Shown: piece after piece, positions 9,021 to 18,651 of the stretch
How the letters are laid out: each line of letters starts with the position of its first letter
How positions within the stretch are numbered: position 1 is the first letter of the stretch
NCBI RefSeq assembly: GCF_020005365.1
Contig: NZ_JACNML010000007.1
Coordinates: 1-64,000 of the forward strand
Direction of reading: 5' to 3'
From: Kangiella shandongensis
Lineage (GTDB): Bacteria; Pseudomonadota; Gammaproteobacteria; Enterobacterales; Kangiellaceae
DNA length: 64,000 nt
Translations under genes and position numbers: made by a program
Notes under the pieces: generated by a model
Database searches by the model: none
What the model was told of the DNA's origin: nothing
Seen by the model: the letters and a program-made list of their open reading frames with translations, nothing else

Positions 9021-10325
9021 TTATGCCGACAATAGTTCCTGAATTTTCTCCCGCTCCGGATTTCTCCATTCGACAAAGGAGCAGTCGTCGCTTAAGTCAA
9101 AGTGGGCTTTGCCGACCAGATCGTTAACGATAGTTGCCGAGCGCCAGCACATCAAACTCATTTGTGGCTCGGAGATGCCGTGGCTGTAGCGTCCGGCGTT
9201 AACGGCGTAAAGTTTATTCTCCTGTGGGCCATCCCATTGAATTGAGTAGTCGCGGTTGAGGATAAACTGTTGATCGTCACTGATTTCAAGACGATCTTTT
9301 AATGGCTCAAGATACTTCGGCACGGCATTTTCAAAACCGGTGGCCAGGATGATGATATCGCTGTGGTATTGCTCCATGGACCCATCAAATTTATTCTTCG
9401 CTTGTAGCGTGTAATCACCGGAATAATTCGACGCTATCAAGTCGCGATTGGGGCGCAGGCGATAGTTTTGCTCTTCTCCGGCGACGCGTTTTTCGTACAG
9501 CATTTCGTAAATGGTCTTTAGCGTCGACTCTGAAATGCCATCAGAGGCCAGCTTCTGCTCATCAACGATACTGTGCTTGGTGTTGGACGGCAGCGGGAAG
9601 AAACTGTCGATGTAATTCGGCGAGAACCATTCGTTGGTGAAGCAGGTTTCGTCCATTGGCAAGAAGTTACTGCGGCGCGATACCCAGTTAATTTCGGCTG
9701 GCTGCCCATCGTGTCCACTTAACAGGTGTAGGAAGATCTCGGCGCCGCTTTGACCGCCGCCGATAACGGTTACCCGTTTACCGCTGAAGTCGCGTTTTTG
9801 TGTGGCGAACTCAATGGCATGGAAGCATTGTTGCGGGTGGTGGATTGCTTCCAGCGCCGCTGGAATATGCGGGCGCTTACCAGTACCTAAACATAGTTTA
9901 CGGCTGCGAACGGCAGGCTCGCCATTATCAAAGTGAATGTCAAATGCGTCGTCGTTAAACTCAATGGATTCGATCCCTTGGTTGAAATTGAGATAATCGA
10001 TTTTGGCACTGACCCATTGCAGGTAATCATTATATTCCTGACGGCTGATGGCAGGGCGCTCGTTGTTTAAGAAAGCGTAGAAGCGTTTCTTGCTGACCAG
10101 ATAAGCCAGAAAACTGAACGGGCTCTGTGGGTTAACTGCGGTGACCAGATCTTTTAAAAATGAAGTCTGCAGATAGGTATTGGGCAGCAGCATGCCCGGG
10201 TGCCAGCAGAAGCTGGATTTTTTATCGTAAAAAGCCACGTCAAGGTTGGGTATGTCATGGCACAGTGCGGCGATGGACAGGTTAAAGGGGCCGATGCCAA
10301 CCCCAACTAAATCTTTCGTATTCAT
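9021..10325 (-). CDS. iucD: siderophore L-lysine N6-monooxygenase
   Basis: 434 residues of the lysine/ornithine N-monooxygenase family, close in length to E. coli IucD. It hydroxylates the lysine side-chain amine with FAD, NADPH and O2, the first step of hydroxamate siderophore synthesis. Motifs: FAD-binding GVGIGPFNLS at residues 8-17, NADPH-binding VIGGGQSGAE in the middle, and ATGFE near residue 325. It is the last gene of the operon, its ATG overlapping the iucC stop (ATGA). Lysine is inferred from the aerobactin gene set; cadaverine or ornithine cannot be excluded from motifs alone. Confidence 0.87.
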   Translation of the reverse strand: MNTKDLVGVGIGPFNLSIAALCHDIPNLDVAFYDKKSSFCWHPGMLLPNTYLQTSFLKDLVTAVNPQSPFSFLAYLVSKKRFYAFLNNERPAISRQEYNDYLQWVSAKIDYLNFNQGIESIEFNDDAFDIHFDNGEPAVRSRKLCLGTGKRPHIPAALEAIHHPQQCFHAIEFATQKRDFSGKRVTVIGGGQSGAEIFLHLLSGHDGQPAEINWVSRRSNFLPMDETCFTNEWFSPNYIDSFFPLPSNTKHSIVDEQKLASDGISESTLKTIYEMLYEKRVAGEEQNYRLRPNRDLIASNYSGDYTLQAKNKFDGSMEQYHSDIIILATGFENAVPKYLEPLKDRLEISDDQQFILNRDYSIQWDGPQENKLYAVNAGRYSHGISEPQMSLMCWRSATIVNDLVGKAHFDLSDDCSFVEWRNPEREKIQELLSA

Positions 10326-12184
10326 AGTCGTTGTTCCTGATTAGATTCTATAGTGGGTGTTGCGTTTCTTGAGCTATTTAAGCTGCTCTTATTGATAGAC
10401 TCTTGGCGGTAGTCTTTCAGTCCCTGATGGATGGGATTCTCCAGAGGTGTTGCTAAACTGGGTAGTGGGCGTTCCGTATTATCCTGATAGCCAATGTCGA
10501 AACGAACTTTATTCAGACAGACGCGCTCGATCTTTTCTTTAAACAGATCGAGACGTTGAAAGCGCTTCTTATATTGAGGGTATTGCTGTCGGTAGTCCTC
10601 AAGGCTCTCGGCTAATAGTTGATAAAAGCGCTGTTCGGTTAGATTCAACTGTTGCTCGAATAGTGGCGACAAGAAACGGTAAACGCTAACAAAGTGTCCG
10701 GTTAATAGATCATGCAGTAAGTACTCTGATGGAAGTTTCGTCAGAAGTTGCTTCGCTTCGGCAGCGAGCTCACTTTGCTCTGGCAGCATCTTGTCGAGTA
10801 GCCGTAAGTCGCCATGGAAGTCTTTTATGGCAATGGCGGTTGGTATGCCTTTATCAAAGTAAGCCACCACATTTTGTCCATGAGCGATGACGCCAACGCC
10901 ATACTTAATCATCAGGTGATAGAGCGGCACTGACATGATCTTGAATAGTTGCTGTAGCCACTGCTCTGCCGTTAAACCGCTGTGCTCGACCAGCTCTTTG
11001 ACGACAGCGCTGCCATGGATATCTTTTTGCAGTAATGCTGAGAGCAGCATGTGTGTTTCAGATTCAGACTGGCGCTGGCTGTGGCTTGACTGACGCCAGA
11101 TGGCCCCCAACATTTCGTGATAACGGTAGGGCGCTCCCTGAGCCTGCTTCTGGTACTGGTGGTTAAAATAGTACCCTGCGGGCTCCTGCAGAATCCTTAA
11201 ACTGGTCTGTTGGAACAGTGAGTCCTGTTGTGTCAGCTGATACAGCCACTCGGAAATTTTATGACCGGCAGCGATAAACTTTTCCGGAACGCCGCGGTGG
11301 CAGGATGTGTTCAAAATGGTAATCGCTAACTTAACGTCATCATTGTTGGGGCGCGTAACATTACTCAGAGTGCGAATCGATTGTTGTGGCTGATAAAAGT
11401 CGCCAGTAATTCCCAACTCGATCAGCTCTAAGTTCTGCAATGCCCATTGGAATTGAGGCTTAATGTGGTGCTCGAACTGCCACGGGTGGCAGGGCATAAT
11501 GCAGTAATCTTTTTTATCATACTGGCTACCCGTCAGGGCTCGTTCAAGCTTGTCCTGTAGTGCCTGATACTGCTGGTTATTCATCATGCCCAGTAGTAGA
11601 GACTGGTTGTCGAACGTTTTATCGTGGCCGGCGACTAACGTCGATTTTTTAGCGGCAATAAACTCCAGTTGGAATGGGTTTAACGACTCGGGGGCGTAAC
11701 GCAGATTGTCCTGGTGTCCCCAGCCCAATCGACCACGGTTAGCGACAATTTTGGGGTGGGCATCGAGCAACCCCTGAAAATTGGTTTCGGCTAGTTTGAG
11801 CAGTTCGGACGAAGTGTATCGTTGAAATTTTTGCAGTCGATTCAAGTCGTTATTTAAGGTATTTTGAACGTCTTCGAGCCAATTGCCGAAGATGATATCA
11901 TCGACCTTGAGTGCCTGTTTGAGATCGAGACAGAACCGTAGTGCATCAGTACAGGGCTGCTTGTTTCGTAGAAGACTTTCCTTGTCTATGTTGAGGCAGC
12001 TCCATCGCGACTGGTACGCAGAAAATTGATAAACCGCCTCTTCTCCGACAGCCACTTCGAATATACCTGGCTCCTTTTCACTTGCTGACAATTCTTCTTC
12101 GTAAATAAATTCGGACAGGGCGCGGGCCATCAGGTCCTGATTAGCCAAATGCCATAAGTTCTGTTGTGACAATCCCTGTTTCAT
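10322..12184 (-). CDS. iucC: NIS siderophore synthetase, IucC-like
   Basis: 620 residues of the IucA/IucC NRPS-independent siderophore (NIS) synthetase family, which adenylates a citrate carboxylate and condenses it with an amine. Family landmarks visible are SIRTLSNVTRP, MPCHPWQFEHH, IAHGQNVVAYF and IKDFHGDLRLLD, followed by the C-terminal FhuF-like helical part. Position third in an iucA-iucB-iucC-iucD order suggests it adds the second N6-acetyl-N6-hydroxylysine to the citrate monoamide. Start and stop overlap neighbouring genes by 4 bp on both sides. The A versus C assignment rests on gene order. Confidence 0.87.
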   Translation of the reverse strand: MKQGLSQQNLWHLANQDLMARALSEFIYEEELSASEKEPGIFEVAVGEEAVYQFSAYQSRWSCLNIDKESLLRNKQPCTDALRFCLDLKQALKVDDIIFGNWLEDVQNTLNNDLNRLQKFQRYTSSELLKLAETNFQGLLDAHPKIVANRGRLGWGHQDNLRYAPESLNPFQLEFIAAKKSTLVAGHDKTFDNQSLLLGMMNNQQYQALQDKLERALTGSQYDKKDYCIMPCHPWQFEHHIKPQFQWALQNLELIELGITGDFYQPQQSIRTLSNVTRPNNDDVKLAITILNTSCHRGVPEKFIAAGHKISEWLYQLTQQDSLFQQTSLRILQEPAGYYFNHQYQKQAQGAPYRYHEMLGAIWRQSSHSQRQSESETHMLLSALLQKDIHGSAVVKELVEHSGLTAEQWLQQLFKIMSVPLYHLMIKYGVGVIAHGQNVVAYFDKGIPTAIAIKDFHGDLRLLDKMLPEQSELAAEAKQLLTKLPSEYLLHDLLTGHFVSVYRFLSPLFEQQLNLTEQRFYQLLAESLEDYRQQYPQYKKRFQRLDLFKEKIERVCLNKVRFDIGYQDNTERPLPSLATPLENPIHQGLKDYRQESINKSSLNSSRNATPTIESNQEQRL

Positions 12185-12813
12185 GGCGTCACCTGATTAA
12201 GTATTGTCTCTTGGTAGAAGGTATCGCGGAAACATTCCAGCAGAGCTGCCCGTTTATGCGGAAAATCGAACTCTTTTTTCTTGGTAAAAGGCGTATGATC
12301 AAGATACTTCAGGATGGCTACATTATCGGCGCGCGGTTCGCCAACGATGCGCTCAGTACGCGGCTCGTCCTTGAAGATAAAATCGTTCACGATATTGAGC
12401 CATAACATGGTATTACGCTGGCCGAGAAATTGTTTTTCTCCGATTAGCAAGTGGTAGCCTCTGTCGAACAGGGTCGCGTCACAGTAAGGCGCGATACGAT
12501 CATAGTAAGCCCAGTAGACTTCGAAATAGGCGCAGGGCGTGCCGTTTATCGAACCAATTACCGGTTCGATAAAGTCTTTGCTTTCAAGGTCGACGAGGTA
12601 GTTTTTTAGCTCTTCTTTCGACTGGTTCAGTTCCCAAAACTCATACACATACTGTTGGTTGTGCCAGTGATGAAAACGCTCTAAATCTTGCTTAATATCC
12701 AGTTTACGCAACTCGAAGGTTTGCTCTGTTTCTGCGTCGTGATATTGATAGAGCAATTCATCAGGATATTGCTTAAAGGGTGTCTCAATAGTTTCTGGTG
12801 TAGAATTCAACAT
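12181..12813 (-). CDS. iucB: GNAT acetyltransferase, IucB-like
   Basis: 210 residues of the siderophore acetyltransferase family (Acetyltransf_8 type): LERFHHWHNQQYVYEFWEL at the front, YFEVYWAYYDRI in the core and RIVGEPRADNVAIL near the end. It should acetylate N6-hydroxylysine with acetyl-CoA. It is about 100 residues shorter than E. coli IucB, lacking that protein's N-terminal extension, and is nearer in size to RhbD/AlcB-type enzymes. It lies between the two NIS synthetases with a 4-bp overlap to iucC. Confidence 0.85.
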   Translation of the reverse strand: MLNSTPETIETPFKQYPDELLYQYHDAETEQTFELRKLDIKQDLERFHHWHNQQYVYEFWELNQSKEELKNYLVDLESKDFIEPVIGSINGTPCAYFEVYWAYYDRIAPYCDATLFDRGYHLLIGEKQFLGQRNTMLWLNIVNDFIFKDEPRTERIVGEPRADNVAILKYLDHTPFTKKKEFDFPHKRAALLECFRDTFYQETILNQVTP

Positions 12814-12825
12814 GCTCGATACTCT

Positions 12826-14634
12826 CTAGGCAGCGTTAATTTTTGATTGTTCGGCGGTGATTGAAAACAACGGGTTGTCCATCTGGTGATAAATTAAAAA
12901 TGGATCCTCCATGGTGTTTTCATTGATGGCGTGTAGGTTGCAGTAGAAATTACCCTTAGCCCATAGCTTGTCTGTCTGCAGCAAGTAATCCAGTACTCGC
13001 GTGTCGGGCAGGTTCTCGTTTTGCAGCGACTGCAGAAATTGCTGGTAAATGTCTTTGGCTTTGTTTTCACTCAGTAACCCGGTCAGGGTCAAACTACTGA
13101 TGGCGTTAAAACAGGAATTGATCAGTAGGTAATAGGTAAACAGATGGATAACCATATCGTTATCGAACAGGTTGCCGCTGTCGCTGGTATCGTTTAGTAG
13201 CTGCTCGCCGTACAGCGTTTTTGCCAAAGCCGAAAAACCGGTTCCCTGACAGTCTCTAAAGTAGGCTTTGACTGGCATCATCTGTCGGTCCAGCTGCACC
13301 ACAATATTCTGCTGATGAGCGCCGAATAACAGACCATACTCAGCCTGTGCTTTGAGGATGGGCCTGATGACCACATCTAAAAAGCGTCGCAGGAAAGTAT
13401 CGGCTAAAGCATGTGCGTCACTCTGTTCGGTTTCGGCCACTTGTTGAAGCCGCAAACTGAGCCGATTGGTGGCTTTATCCGGGTAATCCTGTAACAGGCT
13501 GGATAATACTTCGGTATTACGGGTCGTCTTATCATCACCAAAGAATGGGTTGTCGCGCCAGATAATGGCGGTATTGGCAAGCGCGTTACCTTGAGCATCT
13601 TTGAGAGCGAGGCTAATCGGCTCATGCATGATGTCAAATGTCGGTAACTGCTGTGACATTTCGCGTGCTTTGTCTGAGGTTAACACCTTTTCTATGATCT
13701 GGCCGCGGATCATCTCTTCCGGCTGCAAATGGCGTACCGAGTTGGTCAGCTGGGTGGTCAGAGAAAACTTCAACATCCAGGGCGAGTCTGCCTGATACAG
13801 GCTTCGCAACGATGAAGTGGCGCGCCAGTATGTGCCGTGTTGCCCCAGGTCTACCAGTTGATGGTTTTCGAAGTAGGCCTGAAGTTGTGGCGACTGATGC
13901 CAGTGTTGTGCCTGCCATGGGTGGCAGGGGATAAGCAGCTGATTGCTTTTTAATCGTTGTGATAAAGCCAATAACGATTCGTCGTGCTTGATAAGGTCGT
14001 GACAGTACTCATCAATGGCTTTGTCGGTGCCGGAAAAGCTGTAAAGAATGTCTTTGTCAGCCGCAAACCAGCACAACTGGAAGCTTTGCCCAAATTCCGG
14101 AACATAGCGTTTTTCATCCTCTGCGTTAAAGCCGCTGCGTGATTTGGGGCAGGGATGAATGGAGTGACCAATCAACAAACTTTGTTCGCTGTCGATAAAG
14201 TGAAGTGGAGCCTGATAAAGCGATTCTAGGTCGTGACTACGATAATCAGTGACTTTGCTGATGTTGCTATGGCTTTCCAGTGAGCGCTGTATGACATTAT
14301 GCAAATGCTCGGTCTGTGGCATGCCCATAACTTCATCGTGAAATAACTCAGGCGTTTGCTGAAGAAACTCGAGCAGTTGTTCGAAATTAAGCGCTGTGCC
14401 AATCGATTCGGTATTCGCTTGTAAGTACGATACCGGGTGGAAATAACTTCTGCCGAAAGCCGAGTGACGAATTAAGGGTAAGTAGAGTTGTTGATTGTCC
14501 GGAGTTTGGCTGTAGTAACCATGCTCGCACTGGGTGACGGCCTTCAGATTAGAGGGCAGGGCGGCATAATTCCAGCTGGAAAACTCGCGAACAAGGGCGT
14601 TTAGAAAGCAGTTTGCACTGGCATCAAACATCAT
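12826..14634 (-). CDS. iucA: NIS siderophore synthetase, IucA-like
   Basis: About 602 residues of the IucA/IucC family: SSLRSLYQ, IPCHPWQAQHW, FGAHQQNIVVQL and YFRDCQGTG are the conserved nucleotide- and citrate-site segments. It starts at one of two adjacent ATGs (14634 or 14631) behind AAGGA; the four codons upstream have no ribosome site. As first gene of the operon it should join the first acetyl-hydroxylysine to citrate. Fur-like sites sit in the 170-bp divergent promoter region shared with the MFS gene, so iron repression of both directions is likely. Confidence 0.87.
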   Translation of the reverse strand: MMFDASANCFLNALVREFSSWNYAALPSNLKAVTQCEHGYYSQTPDNQQLYLPLIRHSAFGRSYFHPVSYLQANTESIGTALNFEQLLEFLQQTPELFHDEVMGMPQTEHLHNVIQRSLESHSNISKVTDYRSHDLESLYQAPLHFIDSEQSLLIGHSIHPCPKSRSGFNAEDEKRYVPEFGQSFQLCWFAADKDILYSFSGTDKAIDEYCHDLIKHDESLLALSQRLKSNQLLIPCHPWQAQHWHQSPQLQAYFENHQLVDLGQHGTYWRATSSLRSLYQADSPWMLKFSLTTQLTNSVRHLQPEEMIRGQIIEKVLTSDKAREMSQQLPTFDIMHEPISLALKDAQGNALANTAIIWRDNPFFGDDKTTRNTEVLSSLLQDYPDKATNRLSLRLQQVAETEQSDAHALADTFLRRFLDVVIRPILKAQAEYGLLFGAHQQNIVVQLDRQMMPVKAYFRDCQGTGFSALAKTLYGEQLLNDTSDSGNLFDNDMVIHLFTYYLLINSCFNAISSLTLTGLLSENKAKDIYQQFLQSLQNENLPDTRVLDYLLQTDKLWAKGNFYCNLHAINENTMEDPFLIYHQMDNPLFSITAEQSKINAA

Positions 14635-14678
14635 ATTCCTTCTCATTTTTGGGTTCTTATAGGCCGCATAAGATAGAT

Positions 14679-14718
14679 CGAATGAGAATCATTATCAATA
14701 GCAAATGCGAATGATTTA
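14679..14718. promoter_or_regulatory. Fur-like boxes in the iucA/MFS divergent promoter
   Basis: CGAATGAGAATCATTATCA (14679-14697) is close to the Fur consensus GATAATGATAATCATTATC. GCAAATGCGAATGATTTA (14701-14718) is a second, weaker copy. Both lie between the divergent iucA and MFS starts. Confidence 0.7.
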
Positions 14719-14805
14719 TGATAGATTTCGCATTAATTTATATTGAAGCAAAGAAATATCTTGTCGAAAATTGTGTTTGACGAGGTTTGAAAGGTTTAAT
14801 TTTCA

Positions 14806-16032
14806 ATGGCTTACATTAGAAAAGCGGGTTCTAGCATAATTTTATCCTGGTATTCTTTACCCGTTATCATGGGTATCTTCCAGAGCAGTCTGTTTGCTGC
14901 AACGCCGCAGTTTATTGCGCTAACGGGACTGGCTACGTGGCAATGGTCGATACTACTGTCACTACCAACGCTGTTCTTTTTAGTGTTATCGCCGCGTTGG
15001 GGAAGGTGGGCTGATAAAAGCGGCGCCAGCTATGTGATCCGGTATTCGGCTGTGGGACTGAGCTTGTCCATTATCAGCTTTGCGATTATCTGGTGGCTCG
15101 GTGTTAGTTACACATTTTCGCCACTCGTCTGGTTTATTGCCATTGGTTTCAGTCGGATACTTTACGGTATCAGTGCCAGTGGCGTTATGCCTATCTGTCA
15201 GTCTTTAGCGCTGGATACGAGTACCGTAAAAGAGGGGAGTGATGATTCCTTAAAGCGTCTCGGCTGGGTCTCGGCGGGATTATCGGTTGGTCGGATAGTT
15301 GGTCCGGTGTTGTTATTGTTGTTCGCCGTTTACATGGGCTGGCTATTCGGAATATTTTGCGCGGCTGCTATTGTCAGTCTGGTTTTCATCAGCCGCTTCA
15401 GTGTTAAGCATGCCCCACGACGAAAACAACAGCCAATGACGGATAAGGCTGAGCCAACTTCATTGCATCCATCGATAACATTAATGCTGTGCATGGCGTT
15501 TGCGGTGACACTTTATGTGGGCTATCTACAGTTTGTGCTAGGTCCACTATTTTTAGATTGGATGGAAACCAGTGAGGAAGCTACCAAATTGATGAGTTTA
15601 ACCATGCTGGTCGTGGCCGCGGTGGCTTTGTTATGTCAGGTCTTTATCGTTAAACGGTTGGCGTGGCGCTCGCCCTCGATCTTGAGTGTTTTGGCATTGA
15701 TTTTAACCCTGGCCTCATTATCACTGGGCTGGGTACATCAGCCGCTCGTGATCTTAATTGCCGTTATTCCAATGGCGCTATCCATTGCCTTGATGACGCC
15801 TGTCTATAGTCGCTTAGCCATGGCATCTTCGGAAGCCTCGAAAGGGCAAACCAGTGGACGATTAGCGGTTGCGCATACTGCTGGTTATCCAGCGGGGAGT
15901 TTGCTAGCGGGATTGTTTTACTCGATTAGCCCCGATTATTGGTGGCTGCCGCTTTGTCTGATTGCGTGTTTTATAGGGTTAGTCTCGGCAAGGTTACAGC
16001 TAATGCCGCAAAGCCAATTGCAGCAGTCATAA
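14806..16032 (+). CDS. MFS transporter, probable siderophore exporter
   Basis: 408 residues with about 12 hydrophobic segments and the MFS loop signature LSPRWGRWADKSGA after the second one. The product is an inner-membrane secondary transporter. Divergent from iucA across a Fur-controlled promoter, it is best read as the exporter of the citrate-hydroxamate siderophore; MFS exporters commonly accompany NIS gene clusters. Import of the ferric siderophore through the inner membrane is an alternative. No strong ribosome site is visible before the ATG. Confidence 0.75.
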   Translation: MAYIRKAGSSIILSWYSLPVIMGIFQSSLFAATPQFIALTGLATWQWSILLSLPTLFFLVLSPRWGRWADKSGASYVIRYSAVGLSLSIISFAIIWWLGVSYTFSPLVWFIAIGFSRILYGISASGVMPICQSLALDTSTVKEGSDDSLKRLGWVSAGLSVGRIVGPVLLLLFAVYMGWLFGIFCAAAIVSLVFISRFSVKHAPRRKQQPMTDKAEPTSLHPSITLMLCMAFAVTLYVGYLQFVLGPLFLDWMETSEEATKLMSLTMLVVAAVALLCQVFIVKRLAWRSPSILSVLALILTLASLSLGWVHQPLVILIAVIPMALSIALMTPVYSRLAMASSEASKGQTSGRLAVAHTAGYPAGSLLAGLFYSISPDYWWLPLCLIACFIGLVSARLQLMPQSQLQQS

Positions 16033-16151
16033 CGCTTGGTATTTCGGTCAGAATACTTATAATGAATCTAAATAATAATGGTTAATAATTCTATTCTTAA
16101 ATTTGGCCACGGCTTTGAGTTTGAGAGTCGAAGTTTGTCGAGATAATCACT

Positions 16152-16406
16152 ATGTTACGAACAATAAATACGTCGCTTTTGGCTTTCCTCCAGGCGCTTG
16201 GTTTGTGCACTTTAATGGTTCTTTTTATGCCGGTATCTCTGCATAACCGGGTGCTGCTGACCGTGGTGTTGGTCGCGCCTATCTGGCTGGCTTTGGCATT
16301 ATGGGTAACACAGAAGAATCAAATGAAACGAGTGCTATGGCAGCAGTTATTAAGTCTGGCGGTGATGACGGTTTTAATCTGGTTGGGACTAAGCTATGGC
16401 GACTAA
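16152..16406 (+). CDS. small membrane protein, possibly DUF3649-like
   Basis: 84 residues forming about three membrane helices with a basic loop (QKNQMKR). Its last 11 bases overlap the start of the PepSY protein gene, implying coupled translation. Small proteins of this size and topology (DUF3649 type) often precede PepSY proteins in siderophore loci; that assignment is by context and topology, not motif. Confidence 0.55.
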   Translation: MLRTINTSLLAFLQALGLCTLMVLFMPVSLHNRVLLTVVLVAPIWLALALWVTQKNQMKRVLWQQLLSLAVMTVLIWLGLSYGD

Positions 16407-17889
16407 TAACAATAACGGCACCAAATTAAACGTCGGTATCTTTACCAAAGTGCATCGTAAGGTAGGGCTTTTCTTTATGCCGCTGCTATTGCTTATTGTG
16501 ATTACCGGTGGCTTATCCCTGTTCCGTGCAGAACTGGTGCACTGGCAGTTTCCGCAATATGACGTTGGCCGATCTCATGTGCCGGGAATAGAAACAGAAA
16601 CGAATAATTCGTCGCCGCGAAAGCACTGGCAGGAGTTGGTCGATATTGCACGCGATGAGTATGGATTCTCTCATAAGGATTTTCATATTTTCGATAATCG
16701 CCGCTTTGGTGACTACATCGTTTTCTATAATAAAACCAATAAAATCGAAGACATGCTTTTCATGGATGCGGTAACCGGTAAAGCCATCGACAGTAGTGAA
16801 TTAACGTTCAGCGAAACCGTTTACGACATGCATATGCGGTTGTTACTACCGAGTTCATGGGGAAAATATCTGGTTGGCATACTGGGGTTGTTACTGACTT
16901 ATTTAGTGTTTACCGGCTTTTTAGCACATAAAAATATTCGTAAGAATTTTTACCGTTTACGTTTGCACAAAGGGCGGCAGATTTTCACCACTGACCTACA
17001 CAAACTGCTGGGCAGCTGGAGTCTGTTTTTCAGTGGCCTGATGGCGATTACTGGGGCCCTGTTGGGGCTCTTCGGTATCGTACTGATCGTATTAGCCTTG
17101 GCTGCTTACGGCGGCGATCAACAAGCACTTATTACGGACTTTTTAGGCTCTCATCCGAAAGCTGCAGGCGGCACGGCTGACTTGATGCCTTTGGACTCGC
17201 TGTATGAACTGGCCAGGCAGCAATGGACCGGTTTTTCGATTAGCACCATGGAAATTCATAATTATGCCGATCCGGCGATGCGAGTGACTTTCGAAGGCGA
17301 ATTGTTAAACGGTTTTCTAACCCAGCAACATATCACCTTGAATGCCATCAGTGGTGAGACGACTTTTATCACTGACTTCACCGATAAAGGTGTCGGCGGT
17401 TATATGTACAGCGCTTTACCCAGCCTGCATTTTGCCAGCTTCGGTGGAATCTGGTTAAAGCTGATTTACTGGTTTCTGACCCTGGTGTTACTGCTGGTCA
17501 TGCTAACCGGAATGAGCATTAAGTCCTTGCGCTTAAGAGGTCGCGGCTTTTCTAAACCGGATCTTGTGGCTGTAGTGCTGAGTGAGACCGTGCTTATGGC
17601 GAGCGCGCTGGCTTGTCTGTTTGCGTTGAATGCAAACTGGTCCATCAATCCGGCTAACGCAACCACATTAAGTGTGATCACGCTCGTCGCTTTGATTTAC
17701 AGCCTTGTGCAGAGGTTTGTATTGAAGATGCTTCCTGACGGTATGAATAGCGCAGCGATAATGTTTGCCGTGGTAGCGGTCTCTGGGGTATTTGCGCATG
17801 GCGTTTTAGTGTTTACCATATTTAGCACTGTTGCTCTGACGCTTTGGTTGAGTCAAAAGGTAGCAACCATGGTTGAGAAGAGTCATTGA
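16396..17889 (+). CDS. PepSY-associated transmembrane protein
   Basis: 497 residues. It opens KVHRKVGLFFMPLLLLIVITGGL, the usual first helix of PepSY_TM proteins, then a periplasmic PepSY-like region (residues about 60-140). More helices follow with FTTDLHKLLGSWSLFF, a second soluble region with SALPSLHFASFGG, and a C-terminal helix bundle. Conserved His residues in the helices suggest haem or metal handling. Homologues are thought to act as inner-membrane ferric-siderophore reductases. Location downstream of the siderophore exporter supports that role here. Confidence 0.75.
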   Translation: MATNNNNGTKLNVGIFTKVHRKVGLFFMPLLLLIVITGGLSLFRAELVHWQFPQYDVGRSHVPGIETETNNSSPRKHWQELVDIARDEYGFSHKDFHIFDNRRFGDYIVFYNKTNKIEDMLFMDAVTGKAIDSSELTFSETVYDMHMRLLLPSSWGKYLVGILGLLLTYLVFTGFLAHKNIRKNFYRLRLHKGRQIFTTDLHKLLGSWSLFFSGLMAITGALLGLFGIVLIVLALAAYGGDQQALITDFLGSHPKAAGGTADLMPLDSLYELARQQWTGFSISTMEIHNYADPAMRVTFEGELLNGFLTQQHITLNAISGETTFITDFTDKGVGGYMYSALPSLHFASFGGIWLKLIYWFLTLVLLLVMLTGMSIKSLRLRGRGFSKPDLVAVVLSETVLMASALACLFALNANWSINPANATTLSVITLVALIYSLVQRFVLKMLPDGMNSAAIMFAVVAVSGVFAHGVLVFTIFSTVALTLWLSQKVATMVEKSH

Positions 17890-17943
17890 AATAAGGGCAA
17901 AAGCTGAGTATTGTTTTGATATACCCTAATGGAGTCATTAGTC

Positions 17944-18651
17944 ATGGAACAAGAAAAGCATATAGCGTTGTTTATCGATACCGATAATGTATCCAGTAAG
18001 TATATCGACTTGATACTGTCGGATCTGGCAAGCCATGGTCGAGTTGTTATTCGTAAAGCTTATGGCAACTGGACAAAAGAAGGCTTAAAGGGGTGGATAG
18101 ACATATTGCCGGAACATGCGATCCAGCCAGTTCAGCAATTTGATCTGGCGAAAGGTAAAAATGCCACAGATATGGCGATGGCGATCGATGTCATGGATGT
18201 TCTGTACACCAAAGAAGTCGATACTTTTTGTCTGGTGACTTCTGACTCTGACTTTACGCCGTTATCGATGCGCTTAATCAATGAGGGCAAGTTAGTGTTT
18301 GGTTATGGAGAGGAAAAGACTAAGGATGTTTTTAAGAACTCCTGTAGTCGTTTTCTAATCTTAGATTCTAAGCTCAGTAATGAGCAAATCCAAAAAACTA
18401 CTCCAAGCAAACTGAAACAAGATACTAAACTGATTTCCCTGATTAGAGATGCCATCGATCTCAATTCAGACGATAAGGGCTGGGCGCCACTCGGTTCCAT
18501 TGGCTCCTTTATTACCAATAAATCATCCATTGATTATAGAAACTATGGTTACAAAAAACTGAGTGAATTGATTAAGGTGATTGATCTCTTCCAGACAAAA
18601 AAAGCGGGTAATCAGATCCTGGTCAAAGATAAGAAAACGAATGACGACTGA
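17944..18651 (+). CDS. NYN-domain protein with C-terminal OST-HTH/LOTUS-like domain
   Basis: About 235 residues from MEQEKHIALFID, chosen over an ATG 15 bases upstream because GGAG is better placed. The N-terminal PIN-like NYN fold shows its acidic residues: FIDTDN, NATDMAMAIDVMD and LVTSDSDFTPL. That is the LabA/DUF88 type, usually a metal-dependent RNase. The C-terminal 75 residues (DLNSDDKGWAPLGSIGSFI and YGYKKLSELI) match an OST-HTH/LOTUS RNA-binding domain. The stop overlaps the next gene by 11 bp. The specific RNA target is unknown. Confidence 0.8.
   Translation: MEQEKHIALFIDTDNVSSKYIDLILSDLASHGRVVIRKAYGNWTKEGLKGWIDILPEHAIQPVQQFDLAKGKNATDMAMAIDVMDVLYTKEVDTFCLVTSDSDFTPLSMRLINEGKLVFGYGEEKTKDVFKNSCSRFLILDSKLSNEQIQKTTPSKLKQDTKLISLIRDAIDLNSDDKGWAPLGSIGSFITNKSSIDYRNYGYKKLSELIKVIDLFQTKKAGNQILVKDKKTNDD

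Noticed and set aside
16060-16100. AT-rich sequence before the PepSY genes as a Fur box
   Set aside because: Only AATAATAATGG-like similarity with no matching second arm; too weak to list.
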